From Macrothele yani (lineage: Eukaryota > Arthropoda > Arachnida > Araneae > Macrothelidae), in assembly GCA_039090855.1 (NCBI GenBank), contig CM077006.1, positions 44,711,336-44,775,335 on the forward strand: 64,000 nucleotides of DNA, given 5' to 3'. The notes under the pieces were generated by a model. It was not told where the DNA came from. It ran no database searches and was given only the letters and a program-made list of their open reading frames with translations. The translations under genes were made by a program, and so were the position numbers. Below, one piece after another: positions 1 to 11,060 of this stretch (within the stretch, counting starts at the first letter, position 1; every line of letters starts with the position of its first letter).

Positions 1-360
1 CTACTCACCTTCAATTCACGTGCCACCTCATATGCTGTCGAAAGGTAATGCATTCCTTATCGACCGCAGAATTTATTATCAAATAATAATAATAAAATAA
101 TAATCCTTGCCAAAATTTCGTATTCCTTTGCTAGAAACATTTTGAAACAAACAAATAAAAAAGATGCAACTTGGGTGGGGTTTTTTTCCCCGGACAATTT
201 AGGCACTGCATAATATATTATTTTAGAGAGGCCTCTATACAAGGACGTCGCTAGACTTCGAAATCAGGGTGGGCGAGCATTATTTTTGGTGGGGAAAGCT
301 TGATAGCAACTTTTTTTGTTTTTGTTTTGAAACACTGAAAGAACGAATTTTTAACTGCTT
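1..360. other. Leading segment, no gene recognised
   Basis: AT-rich non-coding sequence with short homopolymers. I see no convincing reading frame. Around 243-300 a GGACGTCGCTAG motif and GGTGGG-rich stretch resemble, in inverted form, the sequence near 3225-3303. These two could be the ends of an old element enclosing everything between them, but the match is short. Confidence 0.4.
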
Positions 361-594
361 TTTTTGTTGTTGTTGTTGTTGTTGAAAGTTTAACGACTAC
401 CGTAAACAACTCAATGGGCTATAAGCTGTCGCCTGTCCCTAATTTAAGGTCGCTGGTTCCAGGGAAGTGAGAGAGAGAGAGCCCGTACCGTACGACAACC
501 ACAACATCCATTCCTCACCGGGATTCGAACCCGGACCCTTCTCGGACGAATGGTCATAAACCAGAGCTTAGATCACTGCACCACTGGTGTGGCT
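361..594 (-). mobile_element. tRNA-derived SINE (family 1), diverged copy
   Basis: On the minus strand this starts with a tRNA-like head carrying a B box (GGTTCGAATCC) and ends in a degenerate A-rich tail, seen here as a (TTG)n/T run. It aligns with about 14 other copies in the window. The body retains the family hallmark GGGACNGGCGACNGC followed by a tail with GTTGTTTACGGTAGTCGTTAAAC. No clear target duplication was found, so this is an older copy. Confidence 0.8.
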
Positions 595-704
595 TTAATG
601 CTTTTCTCTACCGGGTACAAAGGAATTCGTGCAATCTTCAACCCCTTCACCTGGACAGATACATTCACGGATCTGATTAGTTAAGTGAAAATCCTCCAAA
701 TACG

Positions 705-975
705 TGGCGTCAGTGATTAAACAAATGCATCGCTCCTTCCACGTTTCAGAACACACAGCAACCAAAAAATTGTTAACCGGTAACCGCCGGAGGATTGAAT
801 CCCGGATCTCTCGATATCTAGCCGGGGGTCACCTTATACAAAAACAACGAGACGATATCTCGGCTAGATATAGATAAATCCGGGATTCAATTCCCCGGCG
901 GTGACCGAATAACAAGTTTTCGGTTGCTGTGTGTTGCTAAAACGTGGAAAGAGCGATGTATTTGCTGACTACTAA
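705..975. repeat. Foldback (inverted-repeat) element
   Basis: Two arms, about 708-835 and 850-973, are imperfect reverse complements, roughly 85% by eye. Both carry the segment that reads CACACAGCAACC in one orientation and the segment GATTGAATCCCGG. The centre is only a few tens of bases. No coding potential is seen. It could be a small non-autonomous element or a decayed pair of head-to-head repeats. Confidence 0.6.
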
Positions 976-1028
976 CACTTATATCTTACACCATTTAAGC
1001 CACTGGTGTAAGATATAAGTGTTAGTAG
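969..1028. repeat. Perfect 25-bp hairpin
   Basis: 969-993 and 1004-1028 are exact reverse complements separated by 10 nt. It sits directly against the right arm of the preceding foldback. A perfect 25-bp stem amid diverged repeats suggests either recent origin or gene-conversion-like templated repair. Nothing shows whether it is transcribed. Confidence 0.85.
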
Positions 1029-1112
1029 AATGTCACCTTCAACTTTTTGTTTGCTATGAATGCATTGTCTTAAACCGCTTTTCAAAAGTTTGCATTTTTG
1101 CTCACGAAAGTA

Positions 1113-2664
1113 CACTGGTGTGCAAAAATTAAGGATGAAGAGGATAAATTAGCGTAACAGCGGAACGAGTAGGCAGAACAGACCGAAAGATCACTCAGGA
1201 GATAGACTAGGGTCCGGTACGGCAGGGCATGCGCATATATGCAGCATAACGTAGGGAGGGAGTGTCGGAAGGGTATAAAGCACACGGGCGGGGTACGCTC
1301 AGCAATTCAGTGAAAGCTATTGCACGGTGTACTTCGGTTTGAACGACGTCGAGTTGCTGCCACCGTGTGATATGGCCAACAGGCAATCTAGTAGACGACA
1401 TCTGGATGATTTTACCCGAGGTCGCGTCATTGGGAAGTTGGAAGAAGGTCGAAGTGTGACTAGTGTGGCCGAGGAGTTCGGGATCGCTCACAGCATCGTT
1501 TCACGAGCCTGGAGATCATTTCAAACGACAGGAACAGCTGTCCAAGAGTTTAGCAGTGGTCGTCCACGAACAACCACGGTGGCAGACGACCGGTATATTG
1601 TCCTACAGGAGAGAAGAGACAGACGGCAGACAGCGGGAGAAAGCGCAAGGCACATGCAACAGACAACTGGACGTCCGTTATCGCGTTTTACCGTGGACAT
1701 GAGGCTGCACAAAGATGGTCTATTTGCACGATGACCAGTACGTTGTGTGCTATTGACGCCCTGCTCATCGGAGGCGGCGGTTTCTGTGGTGCCAGGAACA
1801 CAAGAACTGGACACATCAGCAATAGAGTCGAGTTCTCTTTACGGATGAGAGCCGATTTAGTCTGACGAGCGATTATGGACGTATACACATCTGGAGAAAG
1901 AAGAGAACACGAAATCACACTTCCAACATCATCGAAAGGGACCGGTTTGGAGGTGGCGGAATTCTCGTTTGTGGCGGTATCATGCTTGGTAGCCGTACTG
2001 ACCTCCACATCTTCCAAGGAGGTTCAGTCACTGGTGTCCGCTATTGTACCGAGGTTCTCCTGCCTCACGTGCGTCTGTTTAGAGGTGCTGTGGGTCCTGA
2101 GTTCCTCTTTATGGACGACAACGCTACACGTCATCGTATAGTGGCTGTCGCGGAGCTGTTGGAGAGTGAAGATATTCAACGCATGGATTGGCCCGCAAGG
2201 TCCCCGGACTTAAATCCAATCGAACACGTGTGGGACCTTCTCGGGAGACGCTTGGCTGCACGTCACCAGCCGCCAGCAACGATTCCGCAGCTGCGATTGG
2301 TGCTACAAGAGGAATGGGCCACGATGCCTCAACAGCTCCTTAATTACCTCGTCCTCAGCATGGACAGACGTTGTAAATTCTGCAACACAGTCAGGGCTGA
2401 TCATATCCCCTACTAAAGACTGGATTTTTCATGGCAGCCGTCTGTCACATGGACGTTTCTGTCTTCTGTGCAGTTGTGCTCGATGCTACCTTTTCAATAA
2501 AGTGCCTTTGTATCCTTTGGATTCCTTATTTGGACGGTTTTGCTCACTTGTCCCATATTCTTACATTTTGGGGATCTTATGGTATGATTTGAGTCGATGT
2601 GAAGCACTTCTGCACGACGTTACATTCGAAAAACCGTCTCGTCCTTAATTTTTGCGCGCCAGTG
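1113..2664 (+). mobile_element. Tc1-like transposon, copy A (DD34E)
   Basis: The left end begins CACTGGTGTGCAAAAATTAA after a TA. The right end is its inverted match (TTAATTTTTGCGCGCCAGTG). The right flank has TG instead of the expected TA. A second copy in opposite orientation lies at 17402-18939. The size of about 1.55 kb is normal for Tc1 elements. It carries one broken transposase gene. Confidence 0.9.
1372..2416 (+). pseudogene. Tc1-like transposase pseudogene (copy A)
   Basis: Transposases of this family bind the element ends and cut and paste it at TA dinucleotides. The start chosen is the ATG at 1372 (MANRQSSRRHLDDF). It opens a paired helix-turn-helix region that reads to about 1730. 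The frame then shifts at least twice, before about 1830 and again near 1980. The catalytic residues are still visible: Asp in FTDESRF (1844-1846), Asp in MDDNA (2117-2119) and Glu in NPIEHVW (2222-2224), with exactly 34 residues between the last two. The final open stretch is 1982-2416. It cannot make a functional protein as read here, but could be mobilised by a related enzyme. Confidence 0.9.
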
Positions 2665-3419
2665 TGGTACAGTACTTGAACAATTTAAAGGAAAATGTCG
2701 TTTTTGTTCCTAAATCAAGCTTTATCCTCTTGTCACGCAGACACAATACCTCCTCCCTCCTTAACTCCTTTTCTTCAAGCCAGCGACTTTGCCTTGCACT
2801 CCTCTCCTACAAATCAGTCGTCAGCCATTTTCTGCACTTTGACTGTCCGGAACAGTCTTAAGAGCGCTAGTGTAGCTTTAGACTCCACTTTCCGGGTCGG
2901 AATGCCCTATTTTGTAAAGAAAACGAACAGCAGAGCAATTAGTAGTGACCCTCCTCAGTGAATTCCTATCCATCCCCCTTAATAGCACCCTGGCCATACA
3001 AACATGAACAAGGGGATTAAACTAAGGAATTATAAGAGTGGAGAACAATTGAATTTTAATGGTCATGCGAATGCTTTTTTGATAACATTTTTTCGGCGAC
3101 GTAAACAACGGACTTCCTAGGGGGAAATGCATTGGGCTACATGAAATAAAACACAAGACTTATTACTTGGCAAAGTGCAAATTAAATTTTTAAAGTTAAA
3201 TATACTGAAAAACGGCTCATTTTGAACTGGGTGAGCGGCAGGGTGGGCAAGACAAATTTTGGGGTGGGCTCAAGCCCACCCTAGCACCTCTTTGGCGATG
3301 TCCCTGGATACCCTGAAAGGATCATTCAATCGAGATGAAAATTCGCATGTAGATGTATAGGAATGGATGTGATTGAAATTCCTGAGCAGTTGGGCCATTT
3401 ATTCGGATAAAACACCTAC
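2665..3419. other. Intergenic stretch, no gene recognised
   Basis: Short open frames at 2652-2861 and 2695-2961 resemble no family I know and have no supporting signals. Around 3225-3303 a GGGTGGGC-rich inverted motif and GGCGATGTCCC may be the far end of an old element whose other end is near 243. Confidence 0.4.
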
Positions 3420-4013
3420 ACTAGTGGGAAAAGTCAGCACGCTGTAGCGCCACCTCTGGCTCGGATACAAGCGGCTACCTTGCATGGCATAGACGCATAC
3501 AGTTCACGGATACCTTCCTAAGGTATTGTATGTCAGATGGTGTCCATTGCTGACCAGTTCGCTGACATTCCGGGATGGGCGTAGGTGCCTTCCCATCATG
3601 TTCGAACGGTGGGAGGTTGGGATATCGGGCTGGCCCTGGAAGGGTGTTGACATTATGGAGGCAGGCCCGGGAGAGCCGTGATGTGTGTGGCCGGGCATTA
3701 TCCTGTTGTAAAACTGCTCGTTGTTGCTGCGACAGGAATGGCAACACAACAGACCGTAGAATGTCGTCGACGTATCGTTGAGCCGTGAGGGTGGTACGAA
3801 AGACTACCAAGGGTGTCCGGCAATCGTAGGAAATGGCTCCCCATACAGCGACTCCTGGTGTGTTAGCCGTATGCCATTCCACGGTAAATAGAGGATCCTT
3901 GCGCTGGTCTGCTCGTCTCCACACACATACGCGCTGATCATCGGCGCAAACGGTGACTCATATCATTGAACACAACACGACGCCACTGGAAACTATCCCG
4001 CATTGATCGGGGC
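3420..4013 (-). pseudogene. Tc1-like transposase fragment
   Basis: The minus-strand frame 3475-3924 contains GVAVWGAISYD, a DILRSVVLPFL strand and QQDNARPHTSR, the second catalytic Asp region of a Tc1-like transposase. Upstream, 3925-4013 in other frames retains a degenerate VVFNDMS, where VFSDES would be expected, so the first catalytic Asp region is damaged. The third catalytic region is mutated (PPFEHD). The tail CIRARGGAT just past 3475 is typical of the C-terminus. Terminal repeats were not found, so this is an internal fragment of a family different from copies A and B. Confidence 0.8.
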
Positions 4014-4623
4014 CGATCCCACTATACTAATGTGACCATTTTTTCTGGAGCAAAAAGTAGGACAGGTACGACGCGGTTAGTCAAGCTCACGTAACAAACG
4101 AGTAACCACGATAGTTATTATTCACCAAAACCCAGGGTCTCAAAATGATTCTCTAAAGTGAATGTTAACAATATTTAATTAGCTTCTTTTTTTTTATTAC
4201 CAAATTCTCCATATTTAGATTCAATAAAAATATGTTTTACTTACTTAAAAAATGTGGTAGTTTTTATTAAATTACTTTGCGGCTTTACGAAATGTAAGTG
4301 ATAACGTAATTTTCTAAATTAGCCAAAGATTAACCTGACCTACCTGAATCCAGCAATGTACATCAACTGCAATTACCTCTCATCGACCAGTGTGCATTGG
4401 GATGAGATTGTTAAAATTGGCAGAGGTAGACACCCATTTTTTTAACAGAAATTTGATGTTTCCCAGTAATTTTTAGTATTTTAATTAATGTAGTGCCCAG
4501 CACACTATTTACAGTCCAAAAATAGCATATCAATGCAGAAATTTGATTGTTGATTTCTTTCACATTTAACTGTACATGGACATTCAGTTGTTGCCTTTTA
4601 AGTTTTAACTATCAAAATATATA

Positions 4624-5181
4624 CACTGAAGAGCAACTGAATTAGAGATACCTGTTTAGTAACGTGTAGCACCACCTTTCGCCCTGATGACGGCGGCGAT
4701 TTGTCTCGGCATGGACTCGACAAGACACCAGAAGCGTTGGGAAGCCATACGGATCCACGACCCCTGAACAAGCTCCCACAGTTCACGAAGATTTGATGGC
4801 TGTTACAATGGAAGCTAGCTGACGATGACCCCGCTCATCCATACGCTGTTGTCCACAGCAGTTGGCCCTTGCAGGAATGGTTTTACCGGATTCGATGTAC
4901 TCATGGTGCACCCGTGACACAATGGCTCGTGAAAATCCCAGTGCATGCACGACTTCCGAGATGGAGTGACCCATTCGTCGGGCCCCGACAATTTGCCCAC
5001 GATCAAATGCGCTTAGATCCTTCGTCTTACCCATACTGCGTCCGACTCTTACTGATTCCCGTCGCATCACTCCTTATATTGTCGGATCGCTGCCTACGTC
5101 ATGTCGTTTCCGTTTACAGGGCCGCCCACAGCGCCACATTTGCATAACGCCAGCTGTCTCTAATTCAATTGCTCTGCAGTG
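4624..5181 (-). mobile_element. Internally deleted Tc1-like element (family C)
   Basis: The ends are CACTGAAGAGCAACTGAATT at 4624 and the inverted match ending at 5181, with TA on both sides. On the minus strand the transposase N-terminus (MGKTKDLSAFDRGQIV, then HSISEVVHALGFSR) runs to about 4805. It joins directly to the last part of the gene (ATKSS-like, then ELWELVQGSWIRM). Compared with the longer copy at 5637-6858, about 660 bp covering the whole catalytic core is missing. This is a typical non-autonomous derivative. It lies head-to-head with the longer copy, 455 bp away. Confidence 0.9.
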
Positions 5182-5636
5182 TATAATACACTTGTATAAA
5201 TACAGTAAACCAGAAATTTTTTGCCATTCAGCAGGTGCATTTTTAATAATATGTTACACCTTTATGTAGCAGACTTCTGCTCATATTTTCGCATGGGATA
5301 CGATTTCCTTTAATAACTTTTATTTTTTAGAAATTCAAAAAATTCTATCAATGATTTGTTAAATTCACCTTTGTAATCAACAATGCTTTCAGTGTTGCTA
5401 TAAACAGTTTGGTCTTTTCTGATGTCCACAGTTTATTAACATGAGAGAAAATTCGTTCTACAGGAGAATTTGTCCCTGGCAAACCAAGCACACTACGTTT
5501 TACCATATGTTTTTGTTGAATGTTCTTATTTTTGAAATGTGCGAAATCTCAACCCAACGCAGCTCCATTGGCAACTTATCATTGTTTCAGTGAGATATTT
5601 TATCCTCATTCGCATAGCCAGTAACAGTAACATATA

Positions 5637-6858
5637 CACTGAAGAGCAATTGAATTAGTGACAGCTGGCGTTATGCAAATGTGGCGCTGTGGGCGGCCCT
5701 GTAAACGGAAACGACATGACTTATACACTGATCTGACAATATTAGGAGTGATGCGACGGGAATCGGTAAGAGTCGGAAGCAGTATAGGTAAGACGAAGGA
5801 TCTAAGCGCATTTGATCGTGGGAAAATTGTCGGGGCTCGACGAATGGGTCACTCCATCTCGGAAGTCGTGCAGGCACTGGGATTTTCACGAGCCACTGTG
5901 TCACGGGTGCATCGTGAGTACATCGAATCCGATAAAACCATCCCTGCAAGGGCCAACTGCCGTGGACAACAGCGTGTGGATGAGCGGGGTCATCGTCGGC
6001 TAGCTTGCATTGTAACAGCGGATAGACGTGCCACAGTGCAAGAAATCATTCGACTATTTAACGCTGGTGCACAAAAACGTGTAAGCAGCCACACCATCCA
6101 GAACCATCTCCTCGCTATGGGGTACAGAAGCCATCGTTTCACGAGGATACCGCTGCTGACCGCACATCACAGAGTGCAAAGATTAGCACGGGCGCAGGAA
6201 CATCGCCACTGGACCCTAGACATGTGGGAAAATGTTGCCTGGACTGATGAGTCGAGATTCACGTTGGTACATGCGGATGGCAGGATACGAGTACGGCACA
6301 AATTACATGAAGCGATGGATCCTTCTTGCCAGCAGGGTACTCTTCAAGCTGGTGGGGGTGGCATTCTCGTCTGGGGACTGTTTACGTGGACTGAAATGGG
6401 ACCCCTGGTACATGTGACATCGTCCCTCACAGGTCAACGTTACCGGGATATTCTGGACGACCCTTTGCTCCCGTTTGCGCGTCTTCAACATCTCACTGCT
6501 CATCTCTCAACAAGACAATGCACCGTGCTCTCGCTCCCAAATTGTATCCGAATGGTTGGATGAACACTCCACCGACGTGACCTCGCTTCCTTGGCCAGCT
6601 AGTCTACCTGACCTCAATCCCGTCGAGCACATCTGGGATGCCATCGAGAGAGATGTTCGAGGCACTGAACTCCCCCCCCCTTCCATAAAATCTTCGTGAA
6701 CTGTGGGAGCTTGTTCAGGGGTCGTGGATCCGTATGGCTTCCCAATGCTTCCGGTGTTTTGTCGAGTTCATGCCGAGACGAATCGCCGCCGTCATCAGGG
6801 CGAAAGGTGCTGCTACACGTTACTAGACAGGTATCTCTAATTCAATTGGTCTTCAGTG
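5637..6858 (+). mobile_element. Tc1-like transposon, family C long copy
   Basis: The left end CACTGAAGAGCAATTGAATT follows TA (5635-5636). The right end is AATTGGTCTTCAGTG followed by TA (6859-6860). The length is 1222 bp. It is inserted in the coding region of a hAT element on the other strand. It shares both ends and the N-terminal gene region with the deleted copy at 4624-5181. Confidence 0.9.
5751..6826 (+). pseudogene. Tc1-like transposase pseudogene (family C, DD36E spacing)
   Basis: One open frame runs from 5658 to 6563. The family start (Met of MGKTKDL) is ATA here, so an upstream ATG at 5751 (MRRESVRVG) would be needed. Residues after it show the helix-turn-helix pair (FDRGKIVGARR, EVVQALGFSRATVSRV). 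The first catalytic Asp is in WTDESRF (6245-6247). A frameshift near 6470-6500 moves to the frame with QQDNAPC (Asp 6514-6516) and NPVEHIWD (Glu 6625-6627). These are 36 residues apart, not 34, which fits the DD36E group of Tc1/mariner elements. A C-run near 6671-6680 disrupts the frame again before the C-terminal ELWELVQGSW. Non-functional as read. Confidence 0.85.
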
Positions 6859-7557
6859 TATGCATTCGTCATACAATTCTGTATCATATTTAATATCGAA
6901 AAGGTTTGTGTGATCAATGTACTATCTATCGTCCATTGATTTTTCAATATATGACCAGGTAGGTGAAGCATTTAATGATGCCCACTGAAAACAGCTCAAG
7001 TCTTTGAAATGAATATCCCACTGATCCAAATAGTGAGCAGATGTGTCAGTCAGAAAACTCAACTCATCTACTGTTTTTATAATAGACAGTTTTTCTACAC
7101 CAAGCCATCAGAGTGCAGCTTTTTCATTTGAGATCAAACAGAATATGGCAGAAGAACATACTTTTTTTTTTTTTTTTTTTTTTTTTTGGATAACACGTTT
7201 TGTTTCAGGTCATGTATTGTCCTCTTTACATCTACTGCTGACACAGTCTGCCCCTCAATCACTTTAATGCTTTGATTGAAGATTACTGCTTGGCTGTGGA
7301 CATAGTTTAACCAAAGATCTGAGCCTGGGTTTTCAAAAAAAGTATGCAGAATATTGGGACACTTATCCTGACTCAAAAAATACGGCTTGAGGTGGTGGAT
7401 GATGCCAACTGCATAAAGCAGGACTTCGTCGACACAGTTTCCAAAAAACGGGACATTTCAGCGTCCCCGAAGGATTAGGGGGGGGGGGCAAAGCGGGGCA
7501 TAGAGTTAAAAGCGGGACTGTCCCGCTAAAATCGGGACGTCTGGTCATATTAACTAT

Positions 7558-7918
7558 AACCGGTGCCGGTAATGCTTGCTGGTCAATGGTAGGTGGCGGG
7601 GTGGCCTCCTCGAATGTAGTTCCTCGTGACGGAAATCCGGGTGGCAACTTCCGTACCTGTAGACAACGCAACGTGACCACGGATGGTTCACAGCGACGAA
7701 TTCGGTTCTGTTCGTGCGGCTCTCACAATCGCTCGATCCACGCGTTCTGTCGTTGCCCTCGGCCGTCCACTGACCGGGTGCCACTGGGTTGTGCCTTTCT
7801 CGATCCATTCATTGGACGAATCGTACCTTTGGATTAATTGTTCATTGGACGAATCGGCATGGCATCAGTCGCCGTTGGACGAATCGTATCAAACGCCCCT
7901 AAAAAAAGTGCAAAAAAT
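7558..7918. other. GC-richer segment with three 12-bp direct repeats
   Basis: This segment is noticeably richer in G+C than its surroundings. TTGGACGAATCG occurs at 7812-7823, 7845-7856 and 7875-7886, about 30-33 bp apart. Open frames on both strands (for example 7554-7808 minus) match no family I recognise. It may be part of a Tc1 element's GC-rich body, but no catalytic motif is visible. Confidence 0.4.
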
Positions 7919-8050
7919 GGTTCCAGGGAAAGGAGAGAGCCAGTGCCCAAGACAAACTCAATACTCATGCCTCACCGGGATTCGAACCCGCACCCATCTC
8001 GGAAGAATGGTCAGAAGCCATTGTTTAGACCACTGGGCCACCGGGTAGGC
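7919..8050 (-). mobile_element. tRNA-derived SINE (family 1), truncated
   Basis: Minus-strand head with B box GGTTCGAATCCCGG and an A-box-like TGGTCTAAACAATGG, then the central part ending at CCCTGGAACC. The 3' body and A-tail are missing, so the copy is 3' truncated at 7919. Confidence 0.75.
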
Positions 8051-9249
8051 GAAGTAACATTTTCATTTTACTTCGGTAGGTACTTTTGTTTTTATTTGAA
8101 GTGCATTATACTAGTACTACATTGTTCTGTGCACACTCATACGTTATTTCATTTCTGTGTGATAAGGGACTTTTCACTAGTACAATTAGAGATAAATAGA
8201 AAACGAAACTTGTAAATAAAGGCCATTAATAATACGTAGAAATGTGTTAAGACACACACATACCTTGGGGTTGTTTAAATAGTGCTTACAATGGAAGCGG
8301 TAACCTTATTATAAAAACGGAGCCTTTGTCCGTTATATTTGTCGTTAGTTCACTTTCTACCATTCATTAAATGAATAGGGCGTTGACGTAATCAGGCAAA
8401 AATGCTGCGCATTCACAATGTGCCATTCAATTCAACAGCATTCCACTTTACTCTGCTGTACATACAATTTCGACTCGTTAATTAATATTCGTACGAGGCA
8501 ATAAAAGAGTAAACCTTGACATAGAGTTATCAGTAAATTCATGAATAATATTTACAAATGGTTTTTGATGCCACGCATCTTTCCCGACAGCACCAAAGTA
8601 AATCCCAAGTAAAAAAAAAAAAAAATCAATGTAACGAAAATGGGTAACGGAAGTAGTTAAAACTATTGTTGAAATCTAATTTTTGAATAAAGTCCCATGA
8701 AGTGACGCAGCAGTATTTAATTTAATTGTTACTCAAAAAATATGTTTTACTAAACTATAACGCTGAACATTATTTCATTACTTTTTACATAATCTGCGTA
8801 AATTACGACAACCTGGTTCTAATTATCATAAAAGTCATTACAAAAATGCAATTTCGGTGTTATGAAAACTGTCCGTGGCAGCGAAATTTGGCTTTCTCAC
8901 GACCCACCCGAGGAGGAGTTACCTGCTATTGACGAGAACGTTAAAATTATGTATAACACGATCCTACACCAAAAGTTAAAAATCTCCCTCACAAATACAC
9001 TTGGAATTCAGCATTTCTTTTTATCTTGAGGTCAGATTTCAGCTTGCGCATGCGCAGATGAACATTCGTAGCTACATTACAATTCTTCGGTGTCAGGGTC
9101 GTTTCTTATGTTCGTCTAAATCTGAATAAAAATAATAAGAAGAAAAATGACAATAATGATAAATATTGTTTTTGAAAAACTAAACAGTCGAAATACTTAC
9201 TATTGCCGCAGCTATAGTTTACTAAATATTTACTTTTATGGCTCACATA
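8051..9249. other. AT-rich stretch, no gene recognised
   Basis: No open frame with recognisable domains, no inverted repeats and no SINE signature on inspection. It could be ordinary non-coding DNA or very old repeats. Confidence 0.4.
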
Positions 9250-10647
9250 CACTGCTGGCCACCCAAAATGCAACACCAAGAAGGAAGCATCCGATTGGCC
9301 TGAAATTCGCAGCACCCGCGAGAGGACATGCAAACGATTAGCATTGCAGTGCATATGCAAATCATGTGCGCCCGACACGCCACCGAGAAGCACTATAAGA
9401 AGGGTGCACAGAAGGCAAAGTAGTGGAAGTGTGTTGTGCTGCCGGACCTGTGCGTGGGAAGCTTCCTGATGCCTCGTCGCAGAATACGGCAGTCATTCCA
9501 GCACTTTTCGGAGTTCGACAGAGGACGAATAGTGGCTTACCGCGACAGCGGTTTATCGTACCGAGACATCGGCGCCAGTGTCGGACGACATCCAGCCACA
9601 GTGAGGCGAGAATGGATTCGGTGGGTGCAGGAGGAGGGACGGACGGACCGACTTGAGCGATTGCCGCAGCCGCGGCACACCACCGAACGAGAGGACCGGC
9701 GTGTTGTGCGGCGGGCATTGACGGCTCGCACCGCCACATCACGAATGTTAGCGCAGGAATTAAGGTGTAGTGCACAACAACCTGCGCCATCACGTACCGT
9801 TCGACGTCGTCTGCAGGAGCGGGGACTTGTCGCATGTTGCCCATTGCTCCGATTACCATTGACGTTACACCACCGGCGAGTGCGGCAGCAGTGGGCCGTT
9901 GAACGCCGCACCTGGACTACGGAATGACACGACATTGTCTTCTCCGACGAATTCCGCTTCTGCCTGCAACACCACGATGGTCGGATCCGCGTGTGGCGGC
10001 ACCGCGGTGAGAGACTATGACGCCTGCATTATGCATCGCCATACCGGTCCGTCGCCTGGCGTTATGGTTTGGGGCGCAATTGGATGTGATACCCGCACCC
10101 CTCTGGTACGCATCGCCGGTACACTCAATAGCCACTGCTACATCTCCGACGTTTTGGAGCCTGTAGTCCTCCCTTACTTGCAGGACCTGCCAGCGACCAC
10201 GTTTCAACAGGACAATGCGCGCCCGCACGTGGCTCGCATCGTGCAACAATTCTTCACGGCCCATCAGGTGTGACTGCTGCTGTGGCCTGCCTGTTCTCCC
10301 GATATGTCGCCCATCGAACACGTCTGGTCGCTGATCGGCAACCGAGTGGCCCGGCAAGCACCACCCGCGGCTACGCCTGATGAACTGTGGCAACGTGTGG
10401 AAGCAGCCTGGACCGACATACCCCAACCCCACATTCAAAGCCTCTTTCGTTTGATGCTGCGGCTTGTAGCGGCCGTTATTGCCAGCCATGGGGGTTACAC
10501 AAACTATTGATGTCTGCGTGTTCCGGAAGTCGCACGGGCCTGTAAGCTCAATCGTTTCACCTTTGTATCTGTTGTTATGTGTCCAGTAAATCTGGCTTTG
10601 CTATCGTCGTGTCCTTCTTGGTGTTGCGTTTTGGGTGGCCAGCAGTG
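9250..10647 (+). mobile_element. Tc1-like transposon with long matching ends (GC-rich)
   Basis: The left end CACTGCTGGCCACCCAAAAT and the right end are inverted copies over at least 35 bp with one mismatch. TA is present on both sides (9248-9249 and 10648-10649). The length is 1398 bp. The coding part is strikingly GC-rich against AT-rich flanks, which suggests recent arrival from a different base-composition background or simply a GC-rich family. Confidence 0.95.
9469..10510 (+). pseudogene. Tc1-like transposase, lightly damaged (DD34E)
   Basis: The start chosen is ATG 9469 (MPRRRIRQSFQHF). The helix-turn-helix region reads FDRGRIVAYRDSGLSYRDIG and ASVGRHPATVRREW. The frame is open to a TGA at 9925, where the family would have Trp before HDIVFSDEFRF (first Asp 9946-9948). 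One frameshift follows near 10018. The next frame carries GVMVWGAIG and QQDNARPH (Asp 10211-10213), then another TGA at about 10271, then SPIEHVWSLIG (Glu 10316-10318), ending at TAA 10510. The Asp-Glu spacing is exactly 34. Only two nonsense changes and one frameshift separate it from an open gene, so it is one of the younger DNA elements here. Confidence 0.9.
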
Positions 10648-11060
10648 TATCTCCTTTCATTGGTTTTACGACACCTACATTCATTAACCCACCTATCTAA
10701 GTACCGCTCAATGTAAGGAATTAGTAAACCTTATTGTTCGTTGTTGTGATTTAATTTCACTTAGCATGTGCCCAGTGTCGTCTTAAAGCTTTTGGGGGCC
10801 CTGGGTTGTCACATTTTTCAAGACCCCTGATCTTATATATACTGTATACATATATATACATATATACAACATATGGTATTATTGCAATGTGTGGTTATTT
10901 TTTATTCATATATATTATTCATTTATAACAACATATGAGAATTCTTACGTATATTCACCACCATCACCATGTTATCCCAGCGAAGAAACATTCAATGTCC
11001 AGTAACTTTTTAAATACAACTTTAATGAAAATTGGTACATGACAAAATTGTAGAACTCTA

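Larger units (their letters stand above)
5350..7376 (-). pseudogene. hAT-family transposase remnant (split)
   Basis: The upstream piece (7134-7376) reads NPGSDLWLNYVHSQAVIFNQ and IEGQTVSAVDV. The next piece (about 6900-7130) has YLDQWDIHFKDLSCFQW. Beyond the inserted Tc1 element, 5350-5490 reads LPGTNSPVERIFSHVNKLW and SEKTKLFIATLKALL, the C-terminal dimerisation region of hAT transposases. The order and orientation are consistent with one gene interrupted by transposons and small frameshifts. A T-run at about 7163-7187 interrupts the upstream piece. The N-terminal zinc-finger region and first catalytic Asp were not identified. It is non-functional. Confidence 0.65.
4031..7557 (-). mobile_element. 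Decayed hAT-type element split by two Tc1 insertions
   Basis: On the minus strand, hAT-like protein pieces occur in the right order: 7376 to 7190, 7130 to 6861, then 5636 to 5350. They are separated exactly by the Tc1 element at 5637-6858. Near 7500-7557 the sequence reads TGACCAGACGTCCCG followed by CGGGACAGTCCCGC, which resembles a common hAT terminus. A weaker match (TGACCA then TTTTTCTGGA) lies near 4032. The second Tc1 copy (4624-5181) also sits inside. The bounds are inferred from these weak ends. Confidence 0.5.

Noticed and set aside
7683..8215. Plus-strand frames with SCLTGIRTRTHLGRM-like peptides as genes
   Set aside because: Reading through the SINE; the same peptide appears at each SINE copy.
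9917..10489. 190-residue minus-strand frame
   Set aside because: Antisense of the GC-rich Tc1 transposase. Long chance frames are expected in GC-rich coding DNA.
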